The position numbers and the translations under genes were made by a program. Under the pieces are notes generated by a model that ran no database searches, was not told the DNA's origin, and saw only the letters and a program-made list of their open reading frames with translations. Positions 1-6,649 of a stretch of DNA of 10,508 nucleotides are shown piece after piece. The stretch's first letter is position 1; each line of letters begins with the position of its first letter. Source of the stretch: an uncultured Oscillospiraceae bacterium (GTDB lineage: Bacteria; Bacillota; Clostridia; Oscillospirales; Oscillospiraceae); contig CAJTOE010000090.1 in NCBI GenBank assembly GCA_910577805.1, forward strand, positions 1 to 10,508. Reading direction: 5' to 3'.

Positions 1-223
1 GAAGCCGATGGTGGAGTATTTGGTCGAGCATACCCCGGAACTGCGGCCCGCCGAGCCCAGCCGGGAACTGCTGGTGCTGGCACAGAAGGTGCGCTTGATG
101 CTGCTTCAGTTTGCTCCGGGTACTCCGGCGGTGGAAGCAATCAAAAACAGTGAAGCATATCAAAAAGTGGCGCATTTGATCGAGGGCGTGGAGGTTGTGC
201 CGATGGGAGGACTAGTACAGTGA
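1..223 (+). CDS. C-terminal end of an unrecognised protein (5' truncated)
   Basis: The reading frame is open from the first bases of the window and stops at TGA 221-223, so only about the last 73 residues are visible. They are mostly helical in appearance, with a leucine-rich stretch and the ending VVPMGGLVQ. I see no signal peptide, membrane segment or catalytic motif, and I do not recognise the family. The stop overlaps the GTG start of rfbF by four bases (GTGA), so the two are probably co-transcribed and translationally coupled. That suggests a role in the same glycan pathway, but this is inference from position only. The ATG at position 8 is probably internal, because the frame continues upstream to the window edge. 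Confidence 0.6.
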   Translation, partial: KPMVEYLVEHTPELRPAEPSRELLVLAQKVRLMLLQFAPGTPAVEAIKNSEAYQKVAHLIEGVEVVPMGGLVQ

Positions 224-1002
224 AGGTTGTGATTCTGGCCGGAGGCCTGGGAACACGCATCAGCGAGGAGAGCTACTTGAAACCAAAACCGATGATTACC
301 ATTGGGGAGCAGCCGATTTTATGGCACATCATGAAGTACTACTCCAGCTTTGGTTTTCACGATTTTGTGATCTGCTGCGGGTACAAGGGCCACATTATCA
401 AAGAATATTTCGCGGATTATTACCTGCACCGCTCAGACGTAACCTTCGACTTTTCCCAGGAAAACCGCATGACGGTCCACCAGAACGTGGCCGAACCCTG
501 GCGGGTGACGTTAGTAGATACGGGCCTGAACACCCAAACCGGAGCGAGAGTCAAACGTGTCCAAAAGTACATCGGTAACGAGACGTTTATGCTGACTTAT
601 GGCGACGGGGTAAGCGACGTTGATTTCAATGCGCTTTTGAATCAACACAAATCCTCCGGCAAAATTGTAACTCTTACTGGTATCCAGCCCGGCGGACGGT
701 TTGGCGTTTTGGACTTGGAGGGCCAGACTGTCACCGGTTTCCGGGAAAAAGCGAAGGAGGACGGCGGCTGGATTAACGGCGGCTTCATGGTGATGAACCC
801 GGAAGTTTTTGACTATCTCAGCCCGGAGGAGAGCTGCATTTTAGAGCGAAAACCCCTGGAAACCCTGGCACACGAGAGCAAGCTGGGCATCTACAAGCAC
901 CCCGGCTTCTGGCAGTGCATGGATACCCAGCGGGACAGATACAAGCTGGAGGACCTGTGGCAACGCGGACGTGCGCCATGGAACATTTGGGAAACAGTAT
1001 GA
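220..1002 (+). CDS. rfbF: Glucose-1-phosphate cytidylyltransferase
   Basis: Predicted cytoplasmic enzyme of 260 residues that joins CTP and alpha-D-glucose 1-phosphate to give CDP-glucose and pyrophosphate, the first step to CDP-linked deoxysugars. The N-terminal nucleotide-binding motif LAGGLGTRISEE (residues 6-17) is followed by KPKPM (21-25), the signature of sugar-phosphate nucleotidyltransferases. YGDGVSD (127-133) carries the likely metal-binding aspartate, and PGFWQCMD (228-235) matches the RfbF C-terminal region. The length fits the family (about 257-260). The start is GTG at 220, with GGGAGG at 205-210 at good spacing, and it overlaps the preceding stop as GTGA. The stop overlaps the next gene's ATG. 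The usual partner rfbG is present but about 6.7 kb downstream rather than adjacent. Family assignment is strong; glucose specificity is inferred from the family. Confidence 0.95.
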   Translation: MKVVILAGGLGTRISEESYLKPKPMITIGEQPILWHIMKYYSSFGFHDFVICCGYKGHIIKEYFADYYLHRSDVTFDFSQENRMTVHQNVAEPWRVTLVDTGLNTQTGARVKRVQKYIGNETFMLTYGDGVSDVDFNALLNQHKSSGKIVTLTGIQPGGRFGVLDLEGQTVTGFREKAKEDGGWINGGFMVMNPEVFDYLSPEESCILERKPLETLAHESKLGIYKHPGFWQCMDTQRDRYKLEDLWQRGRAPWNIWETV

Positions 1003-2285
1003 GGATTTTACATATAGCCGCCCATCTGGGCGGCGGTGCAGGCAAAGCGATTTCCGGAATCGCGGTCCTGGGCCAGCAAATGTTCCCGGATATACACCGG
1101 GTCGTGCTGCTGCAAGCACCGGAAAAAAGCGGATACGTTCAAGTCTGCGAGGCGCATCAAATTTCGGTAGAACTCTGGAAAGACCCCACTGTGCTGGATT
1201 GGGCGGATGTGATTGTAGTTAGTTGGTGGAATCACCCCACAATGGCACAATTTCTACACAACATCCCGCCTATACACAAGCCAATACTACTGTGGAGTCA
1301 CGTGAATGGCTGTCACTACCCGTTCCTGAACGCGACATTTGCACAGACCTTTGACCGGGTTTTGCTGACCACCCCGTACTCCCTGGAAAATCGGACCTGG
1401 ACCCCGGAGGAGCGTAACACTATCAGTGGGCGTGCGGAAATCGTCTACGGTATGGGCAGTTTTCAGGCGGTAAGCATCGTCCCCAAAAGCAGCTTTGACC
1501 AAGGCGCGGAATTTGTCGTCGGCTACGCGGGAACGCTGAACTATGGAAAGCTGCATCCCGAATTTGTCCAATACTGCATGGCAGTGTGCGAGCGGCTCCC
1601 AAATGCCAGATTTGTCATGGCAGGCGACCGGGACGCCGCGTTGGAGCGTGATATTCAGGCGGCTGGTCTGGAGGACCGGTTTACATTTCCGGGGTTTGTG
1701 CCGGACGTGCCCGCCCTGATACAGACGTTTGACGTTTTTGGCTATCTGCTGCATCCGGAACACTACGGAACAACGGAAAATGTGCTGCTGGAGGCGATGG
1801 CTGCCGGTTTGCCGGTGGTGGTCCGGAAGCAGAATGTGGAGCAGTTTATTGTACCGGAAACTGCGGGGATTCATGTAGAAACGTCGGAGGAATACGGCCA
1901 AGCGCTGGAACAGCTGCACAGAAACCCAGCTATGCGGGAAGCGCTTGGGAGACAGGCGCGGGAACATGCGATGCGGCAGTACGACGCGCAGGAAAACACC
2001 GTCCGCTTTCGATCGGCCTGCTGTCAGGCGCAAGCCGGCGGCACCCACGATTTCTCGTTTCTGGGCGAAGACGCGTGGTTGTGGTTTTTGTACGGCCTGG
2101 ACGGTGAAACACGAAGAAGCTTTGAAGAGGCCCGGCAGGGTACGGACCAAGATATCCGGATGCTGCTGCGAGGCTGTCCGCCGATCTTGCGGGAGGAGCG
2201 GAAAAGCTCTCTGCGGCACTTTGCAAAGACCTATCCAGAGGATAAGATTTTGAAAAAATTTGAGCAGATTATGGAGGATTTGTAA
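999..2285 (+). CDS. GT-B glycosyltransferase (GT4-like) with a C-terminal extension
   Basis: Predicted cytoplasmic glycosyltransferase of 428 residues. It begins MRILHIAAHLGGGAGKA, the first strand and glycine-rich loop typical of the GT-B acceptor domain. The donor domain starts near GYAGT (175-179), and the segment EHYGTTENVLLEAMAAG (254 onward) is the GT4 nucleotide-sugar site. The acidic pair is wider than the classic EX7E because of a short insertion. Residues from about 340 to 428 lie beyond a normal GT4 fold and are tryptophan/phenylalanine- and charge-rich; I do not recognise this extension. I chose the ATG at 999 because the protein then starts exactly at the expected first strand and overlaps the rfbF stop as ATGA. 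Upstream in-frame ATGs lie inside rfbF. The next gene begins two bases after the stop. Donor and acceptor cannot be read from sequence; a CDP- or UDP-sugar is possible. Confidence 0.85.
   Translation: MRILHIAAHLGGGAGKAISGIAVLGQQMFPDIHRVVLLQAPEKSGYVQVCEAHQISVELWKDPTVLDWADVIVVSWWNHPTMAQFLHNIPPIHKPILLWSHVNGCHYPFLNATFAQTFDRVLLTTPYSLENRTWTPEERNTISGRAEIVYGMGSFQAVSIVPKSSFDQGAEFVVGYAGTLNYGKLHPEFVQYCMAVCERLPNARFVMAGDRDAALERDIQAAGLEDRFTFPGFVPDVPALIQTFDVFGYLLHPEHYGTTENVLLEAMAAGLPVVVRKQNVEQFIVPETAGIHVETSEEYGQALEQLHRNPAMREALGRQAREHAMRQYDAQENTVRFRSACCQAQAGGTHDFSFLGEDAWLWFLYGLDGETRRSFEEARQGTDQDIRMLLRGCPPILREERKSSLRHFAKTYPEDKILKKFEQIMEDL
2273..2278 (+). promoter_or_regulatory. Ribosome binding site for the first radical SAM gene
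   Basis: GGAGGA lies inside the end of the glycosyltransferase gene, eight bases before ATG 2287. It decides the start: an alternative in-frame start at 2260 lies within the upstream gene and has no comparable site. Confidence 0.7.
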
Positions 2286-2286
2286 T

Positions 2287-3318
2287 ATGGCAGAAGTAAA
2301 ACCAAGCTACGACACCAAGCGGCAGCGCCTCTCGGAGGTCATTCCGCTGGACAGCCCTTTAAGCATGTACGTGGAGCCTACCCGGACCTGCAATTTCAAG
2401 TGCTTTTACTGTATGCACAGCACCAGAGGAGAGCAGGGAGGCGTGCTGGAAAAGACCGGCTTCCGGCTGGCCCACATGGACCTGGAGTTTTATGAAAAGC
2501 TGGTCCGGGAAATCATGGCGTTCCCCACGGCCGTCAAGCGGGTATGCTTTTCTGGCCTGGGCGAGCCGCTGATGAACCCGCAGCTTCCTGCTATGATCCG
2601 GATGCTCCGTCAAGCGGGGTTCGAGGGACGCATTGACGTCATCAGCAACGGAGCGCTGCTGACACACGAGCTGTCCGACGCACTAATCGCCTCCGGCCTG
2701 AACCGCCTGCAAGTCTCCATACAGGGCCTGAGCCGGCAGCAGTATCTGGAAAACTGCGGGGTTGCGGTGGACCTGGACAAGCTGATGGGAGAGTTGGAGT
2801 ATTTCCATCAAAAAGCGCAGGGGACCGACACGTCGCTCTTTATCAAAATCATTGACATCATGCTGAAAAGCGACCAGGACCGCGAGCAGTTCTTCCAAAT
2901 GTTCAGTCCTCTTTGTGACACGATTTTTGTGGAGCATCTGGTCATTATGGAGCAGCAGATGGGCGACCATGGGGGCCGTGCCGACCACACCCGCAACCTG
3001 AACGGAGAGTACGTGGAAAAACGAGAGGTTTGCGGCGTGATGTTCTACTTCCTCCAGGTGAATATCGACGGCGAGACCTTCCCATGTTCTACGCCTGGTC
3101 TGCCTGTCTCCCTCTCCATGGGCTGTGCAAAAGAACAGACCTTGCAGGAAATCTGGAACGGCCGCCGCAGACACGGCCTGATGTGCGCCAATCTGAAAAA
3201 CGGCTATACATCCATCCCGGCGTGCAGCGAGTGTTCCTCGTGCATTGCAATCGCGGATGACACCGAATATCTGGACGACTGCCGGGAAGAGATGCTGGCG
3301 CGCATCACCGGGCAGTAG
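2287..3318 (+). CDS. Radical SAM/SPASM-like protein, paralogue 1 of 4
   Basis: Protein of 343 residues, expected to be cytoplasmic and iron-sulfur dependent. CNFKCFYC (C35, C39, C42) is the CxxxCxxC motif that binds the [4Fe-4S] cluster used to cleave S-adenosylmethionine. GLGEP corresponds to the family's GGEP SAM-binding motif, and SNGALLT plus the strand QVSIQGLS are further core elements. The C-terminal third has C249-x17-C267 around a beta-hairpin (NIDGETFPC), then EIWNG and C313-x2-C316-x2-C319, resembling a SPASM/twitch auxiliary-cluster region but with fewer cysteines than the seven of a full SPASM domain. An extra cysteine, C157, follows the central strand. It is the first of four consecutive paralogues. 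Reaction and substrate are unknown. Context points to a sugar, nucleotide-sugar or glycan substrate, but peptide or protein modification cannot be excluded. Confidence 0.88.
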   Translation: MAEVKPSYDTKRQRLSEVIPLDSPLSMYVEPTRTCNFKCFYCMHSTRGEQGGVLEKTGFRLAHMDLEFYEKLVREIMAFPTAVKRVCFSGLGEPLMNPQLPAMIRMLRQAGFEGRIDVISNGALLTHELSDALIASGLNRLQVSIQGLSRQQYLENCGVAVDLDKLMGELEYFHQKAQGTDTSLFIKIIDIMLKSDQDREQFFQMFSPLCDTIFVEHLVIMEQQMGDHGGRADHTRNLNGEYVEKREVCGVMFYFLQVNIDGETFPCSTPGLPVSLSMGCAKEQTLQEIWNGRRRHGLMCANLKNGYTSIPACSECSSCIAIADDTEYLDDCREEMLARITGQ

Positions 3319-3327
3319 AGGGCGGCT

Positions 3328-4347
3328 ATGGAGAACAAAATTCTGCCTCTGGCCGGGCTGGACCGGGTGAGTTTGCGGGACGCGGCGCCCCTGGAAACGC
3401 CCTTTTCCGCCTACATCTTCCCGACAAATTTCTGTAACTTCCGCTGCAACTACTGTGCGCACTCCCTGGGGCCCAAGGGGTTTCAGGAGCAGTACAGATT
3501 TCGGCCGGAGTCGATGTCCATGGATACCTACCGGAAAACGATCGACCAGCTGGCTGAGTTCCCTGGTCAATTAAAGACCCTGTCCCTGACCGGGCAGGGG
3601 GAACCCCTCCTGCACCCGGAGCTGCCGGAAATGGTGGCTTACGCCAAGAAAATGCAGGTCAGCCGGAGAGTCGAGTTCATGTCGAACGGCGCTCTGCTCA
3701 CGCCAGAACGGTCCCAGGCGCTGGTCGAGGCCGGACTGGACTGTATCCGGATCTCCCTCCAGGGGCTTTCGTCGGAAAAATATACCAGTGTTTGCGGGGC
3801 AAACGTGGATTTTGCGCAGTTTACAGAGCAGGTCGCGTGGCTGTACCGGCATCGGGGAAAGTGTGAGGTTTTTGTGAAAATCCTGGACACGGCCCTGGAG
3901 CCTGGTGAGGAGCAAACGTTTTTTGAGCTGTTTTCGCCGGTGGCGGACCGGGTCTACATCGAACAATGCCGCCCGGTCTACAGTGGGGTCGCCTCTACGG
4001 AGAATATCTCTACCCTGGCGGACCGGTACGGCCGGCCTCATGCCCATCGAAAGGTGTGCCCGCTGTGCTTCTTTATGCTGGGTATTTTTCCCAACGGGGA
4101 CGTGTATCCCTGCGAGACCATCTACAGACCGGAATTTTTGGGCAATGTACACACGGACCGGCTGGTGGATATTTGGAATGGAGAAAAGCTGCGCGGGTTC
4201 TGGAGGATGCAGCTGGAGGGCCGGCGAAACGAAAATCCCGCCTGCGCCCAGTGCTGTGCGCCGGACGATGTGTCCCACCCGGAGGACGAGCTGGACGGCG
4301 GGGCACAGACGCTGCTGGAAAGGATGGATAGCCTATGGAGCCGCTAG
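3328..4347 (+). CDS. Radical SAM/SPASM-like protein, paralogue 2 of 4
   Basis: Protein of 339 residues. CNFRCNYC (C36, C40, C43) is the radical SAM cluster motif, followed by GQGEP and SNGALLT. The C-terminal region has C244-x17-C262 (NGDVYPC), LGNV, DIWNG and C306-x2-C309, with additional cysteines at 247 and 310, so the auxiliary site could be arranged differently from its neighbours. C156 aligns with C157 of paralogue 1. The C-terminal HPEDELD segment is shared with paralogues 3 and 4. The start at 3328 follows a purine-rich GAGGG stretch just after the previous stop, nine bases away. The gene's end overlaps the next start by 13 bases, implying translational coupling. Function is unassigned; all four copies keep the cluster residues, so it is probably an active enzyme. 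Confidence 0.88.
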   Translation: MENKILPLAGLDRVSLRDAAPLETPFSAYIFPTNFCNFRCNYCAHSLGPKGFQEQYRFRPESMSMDTYRKTIDQLAEFPGQLKTLSLTGQGEPLLHPELPEMVAYAKKMQVSRRVEFMSNGALLTPERSQALVEAGLDCIRISLQGLSSEKYTSVCGANVDFAQFTEQVAWLYRHRGKCEVFVKILDTALEPGEEQTFFELFSPVADRVYIEQCRPVYSGVASTENISTLADRYGRPHAHRKVCPLCFFMLGIFPNGDVYPCETIYRPEFLGNVHTDRLVDIWNGEKLRGFWRMQLEGRRNENPACAQCCAPDDVSHPEDELDGGAQTLLERMDSLWSR

Positions 4348-5339
4348 GCGCAACGCCCGGAGGCGTGCGGGAACCTCTGCGGGATGTTCTGCCGCTGGAT
4401 ACGCCCTATCTGATTCAAATGTTCCCCGTCTATGGGTGTAATTTTCGGTGCGGCTTCTGTCTGCACGCCCTGGAACGCAGCGAGCATGGGTATATTTCTG
4501 ATGTAGCGGCGATGGATATGGGCCTCTATCGAAAGTGCATCGACGATATGAAGCAATTTCCACAAAAATTGAAAATGCTCCGCTTTGCGGCCATCGGGGA
4601 ACCGCTGCTGCACAAGCATATCGCGGAGATGGTGGACTACGCCAAGCGGGCGGATGTGGCGCAGTCCGTAGACATCGTGACGAACGGCTCCCTGCTAACG
4701 CACGAGCTGTCCGACGCGCTGACCAGCGCCGGGCTGGACCGTCTGCGTATTTCCATCGAAGGGCTGTCCGGAGAAGATTATGCGAAAAATGCACGGGCGG
4801 ATCTGGATTTCGAGCGGTTTGTGGAGCAGATACGATACTGCTACACGAACTGCGGGAATACCCACATCTACATTAAAATTATCGACTATATGGTACAGAA
4901 ATCGGAGCAAAAAGCCCGCTTTCTGGACACATTCGGCCCTATTTGCCACTCAATCGCCATCGAGCATCTGACCCCTACGATTTCGGAGATCGACTACGAC
5001 CAGTTGTCCGGAGGCATGAAAACGGACCAGCCCCAGAACGGCGGCGTTCTGCTGGAGGGCGAGGTCTGCCCTCAGGGATTCTACATGATGCAGATCAATC
5101 CGGACGGTAAAGTGGTGCCCTGCTGTTCCATGAAATATCCGGCGGTACTGGGCGACGTGACCCAGGCAAGCGTGCCGGAGGTCTGGCGGGGGACGGCCTT
5201 CAACCAGTTCCGCCGCAGGATGCTGACGGCCCGCAGTCAGGCCAGCCCGGTCTGCCAGGCGTGCAGTCTGTTCCGGTACGACCTGCATCCGGAGGACGTG
5301 CTGGACGGCGTACGGGACGAATTAAGGGTAAAATATTGA
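4335..5339 (+). CDS. Radical SAM/SPASM-like protein, paralogue 3 of 4
   Basis: Protein of 334 residues, the shortest of the four. CNFRCGFC (C35, C39, C42) is the radical SAM motif. AIGEP replaces the usual GxGEP, and TNGSLLTHELSD and LRISIEGLS follow. The C-terminal region has C245-x17-C263 with a doubled cysteine (C263, C264), LGDV, EVWRG and C307-x2-C310, then HPEDVLDG. It differs from the other three by lacking the cysteine after the central strand: A153 sits where paralogues 1, 2 and 4 have C157, C156 and C158. That could mean a different reaction type, since some radical SAM epimerases use a cysteine thiol as hydrogen donor. The start lies 13 bases inside the previous gene, preceded by a GGAAAGGA stretch. 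Substrate is unknown. Confidence 0.88.
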   Translation: MEPLGATPGGVREPLRDVLPLDTPYLIQMFPVYGCNFRCGFCLHALERSEHGYISDVAAMDMGLYRKCIDDMKQFPQKLKMLRFAAIGEPLLHKHIAEMVDYAKRADVAQSVDIVTNGSLLTHELSDALTSAGLDRLRISIEGLSGEDYAKNARADLDFERFVEQIRYCYTNCGNTHIYIKIIDYMVQKSEQKARFLDTFGPICHSIAIEHLTPTISEIDYDQLSGGMKTDQPQNGGVLLEGEVCPQGFYMMQINPDGKVVPCCSMKYPAVLGDVTQASVPEVWRGTAFNQFRRRMLTARSQASPVCQACSLFRYDLHPEDVLDGVRDELRVKY

Positions 5340-5345
5340 TTATTT

Positions 5346-5352
5346 GGGAGGA
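5346..5352 (+). promoter_or_regulatory. Ribosome binding site for the fourth radical SAM gene
   Basis: GGGAGGA is eight bases before ATG 5361, in the 21-base gap after paralogue 3. It is the clearest initiation site in the quartet and suggests independent, efficient initiation rather than coupling. Confidence 0.75.
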
Positions 5353-5360
5353 AAAATAGC

Positions 5361-6401
5361 ATGAGCCAGGCGGTAGCATTTTCGGAATCTCCAATGGCAA
5401 AGCGTGTGCCCTTGGCGGAGCAGGTGCCGTTGGAAAAGCCGTTTGCAGTTCGTATTTCTCCAAGCTGTATTTGCAACTTCAGGTGTGAATTTTGTTCCCA
5501 GGCAATCCCAGAGGTCCGGGAGCAGTTTCGCAACGAGGGAACAAAAGGCTTGATGGAATTTTCCCTGTTTCAGAAGGTGATCGACGATATCGCGGACTCC
5601 TTTGGACGCATCAAGCAGCTCCTTCTGGTCGGGCGGGGAGAACCCTTACTGCATCCTCAGATTGCGGATATGGTTGCATATGTAACGGAGCGGCAGGTGG
5701 CGGACCGGGTCGAGATTGTGACGAACGGTATGCTTTTGACCCACGAATTGAGCGACAAATTGATCGACGCCGGACTGAAAAGGCTCCGTATTTCTGTAGA
5801 CGGTCTTTCCAGTGAGGATTATATGCGGTATTGCGGCGTTCAGATGGATTTTGAGCAGTTTGTGGAGCAAATACAGTATTTTTATGCCCATAAAAAGGAG
5901 ACTTCAGTCTATATCAAAATCATCAATTACATGGTGAGCCAGCCGGAACAGCGGAAGAAATTTTACGATATTTTCGAGTCGATTTGCGACATTATCAACG
6001 TGGAAAATCTGACGGACCTGCACAACGGCATTGACTACCATAAAATCGCCGGAGATTCTGTACCGCTGGTCGGGACACAGTTTACGCCCCAGTTTGTTGA
6101 AACGAAAATATGCTCCCAAGCATTTTATTTACTTCAGATTCAGGAGGGCGGAGAGGTATTGCCCTGCTGTGGACCAGACTTTCCACCCAAGGAACTGATT
6201 TTGGGAAATGTGCGGGAACAATTACTCGAAAAGATTTGGTTTGAAAGAAGCTATGCGCTGCAAAGACGGTTACTTGACGGGGTAAAAGGCATTCCCTTCT
6301 GTGAGAACTGCCAGAACGTACTGAATAAAATTATGCCGGAGGATGTTTTGGACGAGGCGGCAGAGCGTTTGAAAGAAAAGTACCATCAAATTGCAACGTA
6401 G
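5361..6401 (+). CDS. Radical SAM/SPASM-like protein, paralogue 4 of 4
   Basis: Protein of 346 residues. CNFRCEFC (C38, C42, C45) is the radical SAM cluster motif, with one more cysteine just before it (C36). GRGEP, TNGMLLTHELSD and LRISVDGLS follow. The C-terminal region has C251-x17-C269 with a doubled cysteine (C269, C270), LGNV, KIWFE and C314-x2-C317, then MPEDVLDEA. By eye it is closest to paralogue 3 across the central segment (THELSD, RFVEQI/QFVEQI, IYIKII/VYIKII), but it keeps the extra cysteine C158 that paralogue 3 lacks. Its second half is AT-richer than paralogues 1-3: single 60-base lines fall to about 35-48% GC, against 60% in a sampled line of paralogue 1. It may have a separate history or more recent arrival. 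It ends just before the repeat-filled gap. Function is unassigned. Confidence 0.88.
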   Translation: MSQAVAFSESPMAKRVPLAEQVPLEKPFAVRISPSCICNFRCEFCSQAIPEVREQFRNEGTKGLMEFSLFQKVIDDIADSFGRIKQLLLVGRGEPLLHPQIADMVAYVTERQVADRVEIVTNGMLLTHELSDKLIDAGLKRLRISVDGLSSEDYMRYCGVQMDFEQFVEQIQYFYAHKKETSVYIKIINYMVSQPEQRKKFYDIFESICDIINVENLTDLHNGIDYHKIAGDSVPLVGTQFTPQFVETKICSQAFYLLQIQEGGEVLPCCGPDFPPKELILGNVREQLLEKIWFERSYALQRRLLDGVKGIPFCENCQNVLNKIMPEDVLDEAAERLKEKYHQIAT

Positions 6402-6423
6402 AGGTGACCTTTGGTTTTTTTCA

Positions 6424-6478
6424 CCCTCATCCGTCACCGCCTGCGGCGGTGCCACCTTCCCCCGTGAGGGGGAAGGCT
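6424..6478 (+). repeat. Left inverted arm with two hairpins
   Basis: The arm starts CCCTCATCCGTCAC. Hairpin 1 has stems 6435-6441 and 6445-6451 (7 bp, loop TGC). Hairpin 2 has stems 6455-6463 and 6468-6476 (9 bp, CCTTCCCCC with GGGGGAAGG, loop GTGA). It is the near reverse complement of 6531-6584. Confidence 0.85.
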
Positions 6479-6530
6479 CGGACATTGGCAGTCGCCTAAC
6501 TGCGGAGTAGTCTCGATAGACGCATTGAAA

Positions 6531-6584
6531 AGCCTTCCCCCCTGGCGGGGGAAGGTGGCACGGCGAAGCCGTGACGGATGAGGG
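6531..6584 (-). repeat. Right inverted arm with two hairpins
   Basis: Its reverse complement matches the left arm over the first 14 bases and over GTGCCACCTTCCCCC. It has a 9-bp hairpin (6533-6541 with 6547-6555, loop CTGGC) and a 6-bp hairpin (6559-6564 with 6568-6573, loop GAA). The small hairpin differs in sequence from its left counterpart yet stays self-complementary. Confidence 0.85.
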
Positions 6585-6613
6585 GGGAGAGGGAGTCTCA
6601 AGGACTGCACTAC

Positions 6614-6619
6614 TATAAT
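6614..6619 (+). promoter_or_regulatory. Possible -10 box (TATAAT) before the methyltransferase gene
   Basis: A perfect TATAAT lies 30 bases before ATG 6650, just after the MITE-like element. No good -35 box is visible: the hexamer at 17-base spacing is GGGAGT. The extended -10 TG is also missing. It could be a weak internal promoter for the right half of the cluster, or chance in an AT-rich leader. Confidence 0.3.
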
Positions 6620-6636
6620 CGACGCAAAAATGCAAA

Positions 6637-6642
6637 AAGGAG
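6637..6642 (+). promoter_or_regulatory. Ribosome binding site for the FkbM-type gene
   Basis: AAGGAG is seven bases before ATG 6650 and decides this start. The upstream in-frame ATG at 6578 lies inside the right arm of the repeat element and has no such site. Confidence 0.75.
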
Positions 6643-6649
6643 AGCAAAA

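Larger units (their letters stand above)
6424..6584 (+). mobile_element. MITE-like palindromic repeat element
   Basis: About 161 bases with long imperfect inverted arms around a 52-base centre that shows no coding potential. Each arm contains two hairpins, so the transcript could fold either as two pairs of hairpins or as one long stem. There is no transposase in or near the element, so it would be non-autonomous and moved in trans. I remember similar CCCTCATCCG/CCACCTTCCCC repeats from genomes of Oscillospiraceae relatives, but could not search. I see no clear target-site duplication. It fills most of the only sizeable gap in the window, between paralogue 4 and the methyltransferase gene. 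Confidence 0.75.

Noticed and set aside
915..998. Earlier starts for the GT-B glycosyltransferase at 915 or 978
   Set aside because: Both lie inside rfbF; MRILHIAAHLGGG at 999 is the natural beginning of the fold.
1287..2219. Long minus-strand open frame of 310 codons
   Set aside because: It is antisense to the well-supported glycosyltransferase gene and shows no recognisable protein pattern; high GC makes such shadows common.
2665..4717. Direct repeat CACGAGCTGTCCGACGC at 2665-2681 and 4701-4717 as a regulatory or recombination site
   Set aside because: It encodes the same conserved HELSDA segment in paralogues 1 and 3, so shared ancestry explains it.
6411..6421. T-rich run after paralogue 4 as an intrinsic terminator
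   Set aside because: No strong hairpin precedes the T run on the + strand; the hairpins come after it.
6414..6594. Target-site duplication flanking the repeat element
   Set aside because: The left flank is T-rich and the right flank G/A-rich, with no matching direct repeat.
6270..6647. Minus-strand open frame of 125 codons across the repeat element
   Set aside because: It runs through the inverted repeat and into the end of paralogue 4, with no ribosome binding site or recognisable protein pattern; it is a by-product of the GC-rich repeat.
6578..6649. Extending the FkbM-type gene upstream to ATG 6578
   Set aside because: That ATG is part of the repeat's right arm; the added residues match nothing, and AAGGAG sits correctly before ATG 6650.
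6402..6649. RiPP precursor peptide for the radical SAM proteins
   Set aside because: The only open frames in the gap are repeat-derived or about nine codons long, with no leader-core pattern; no other gap is large enough.
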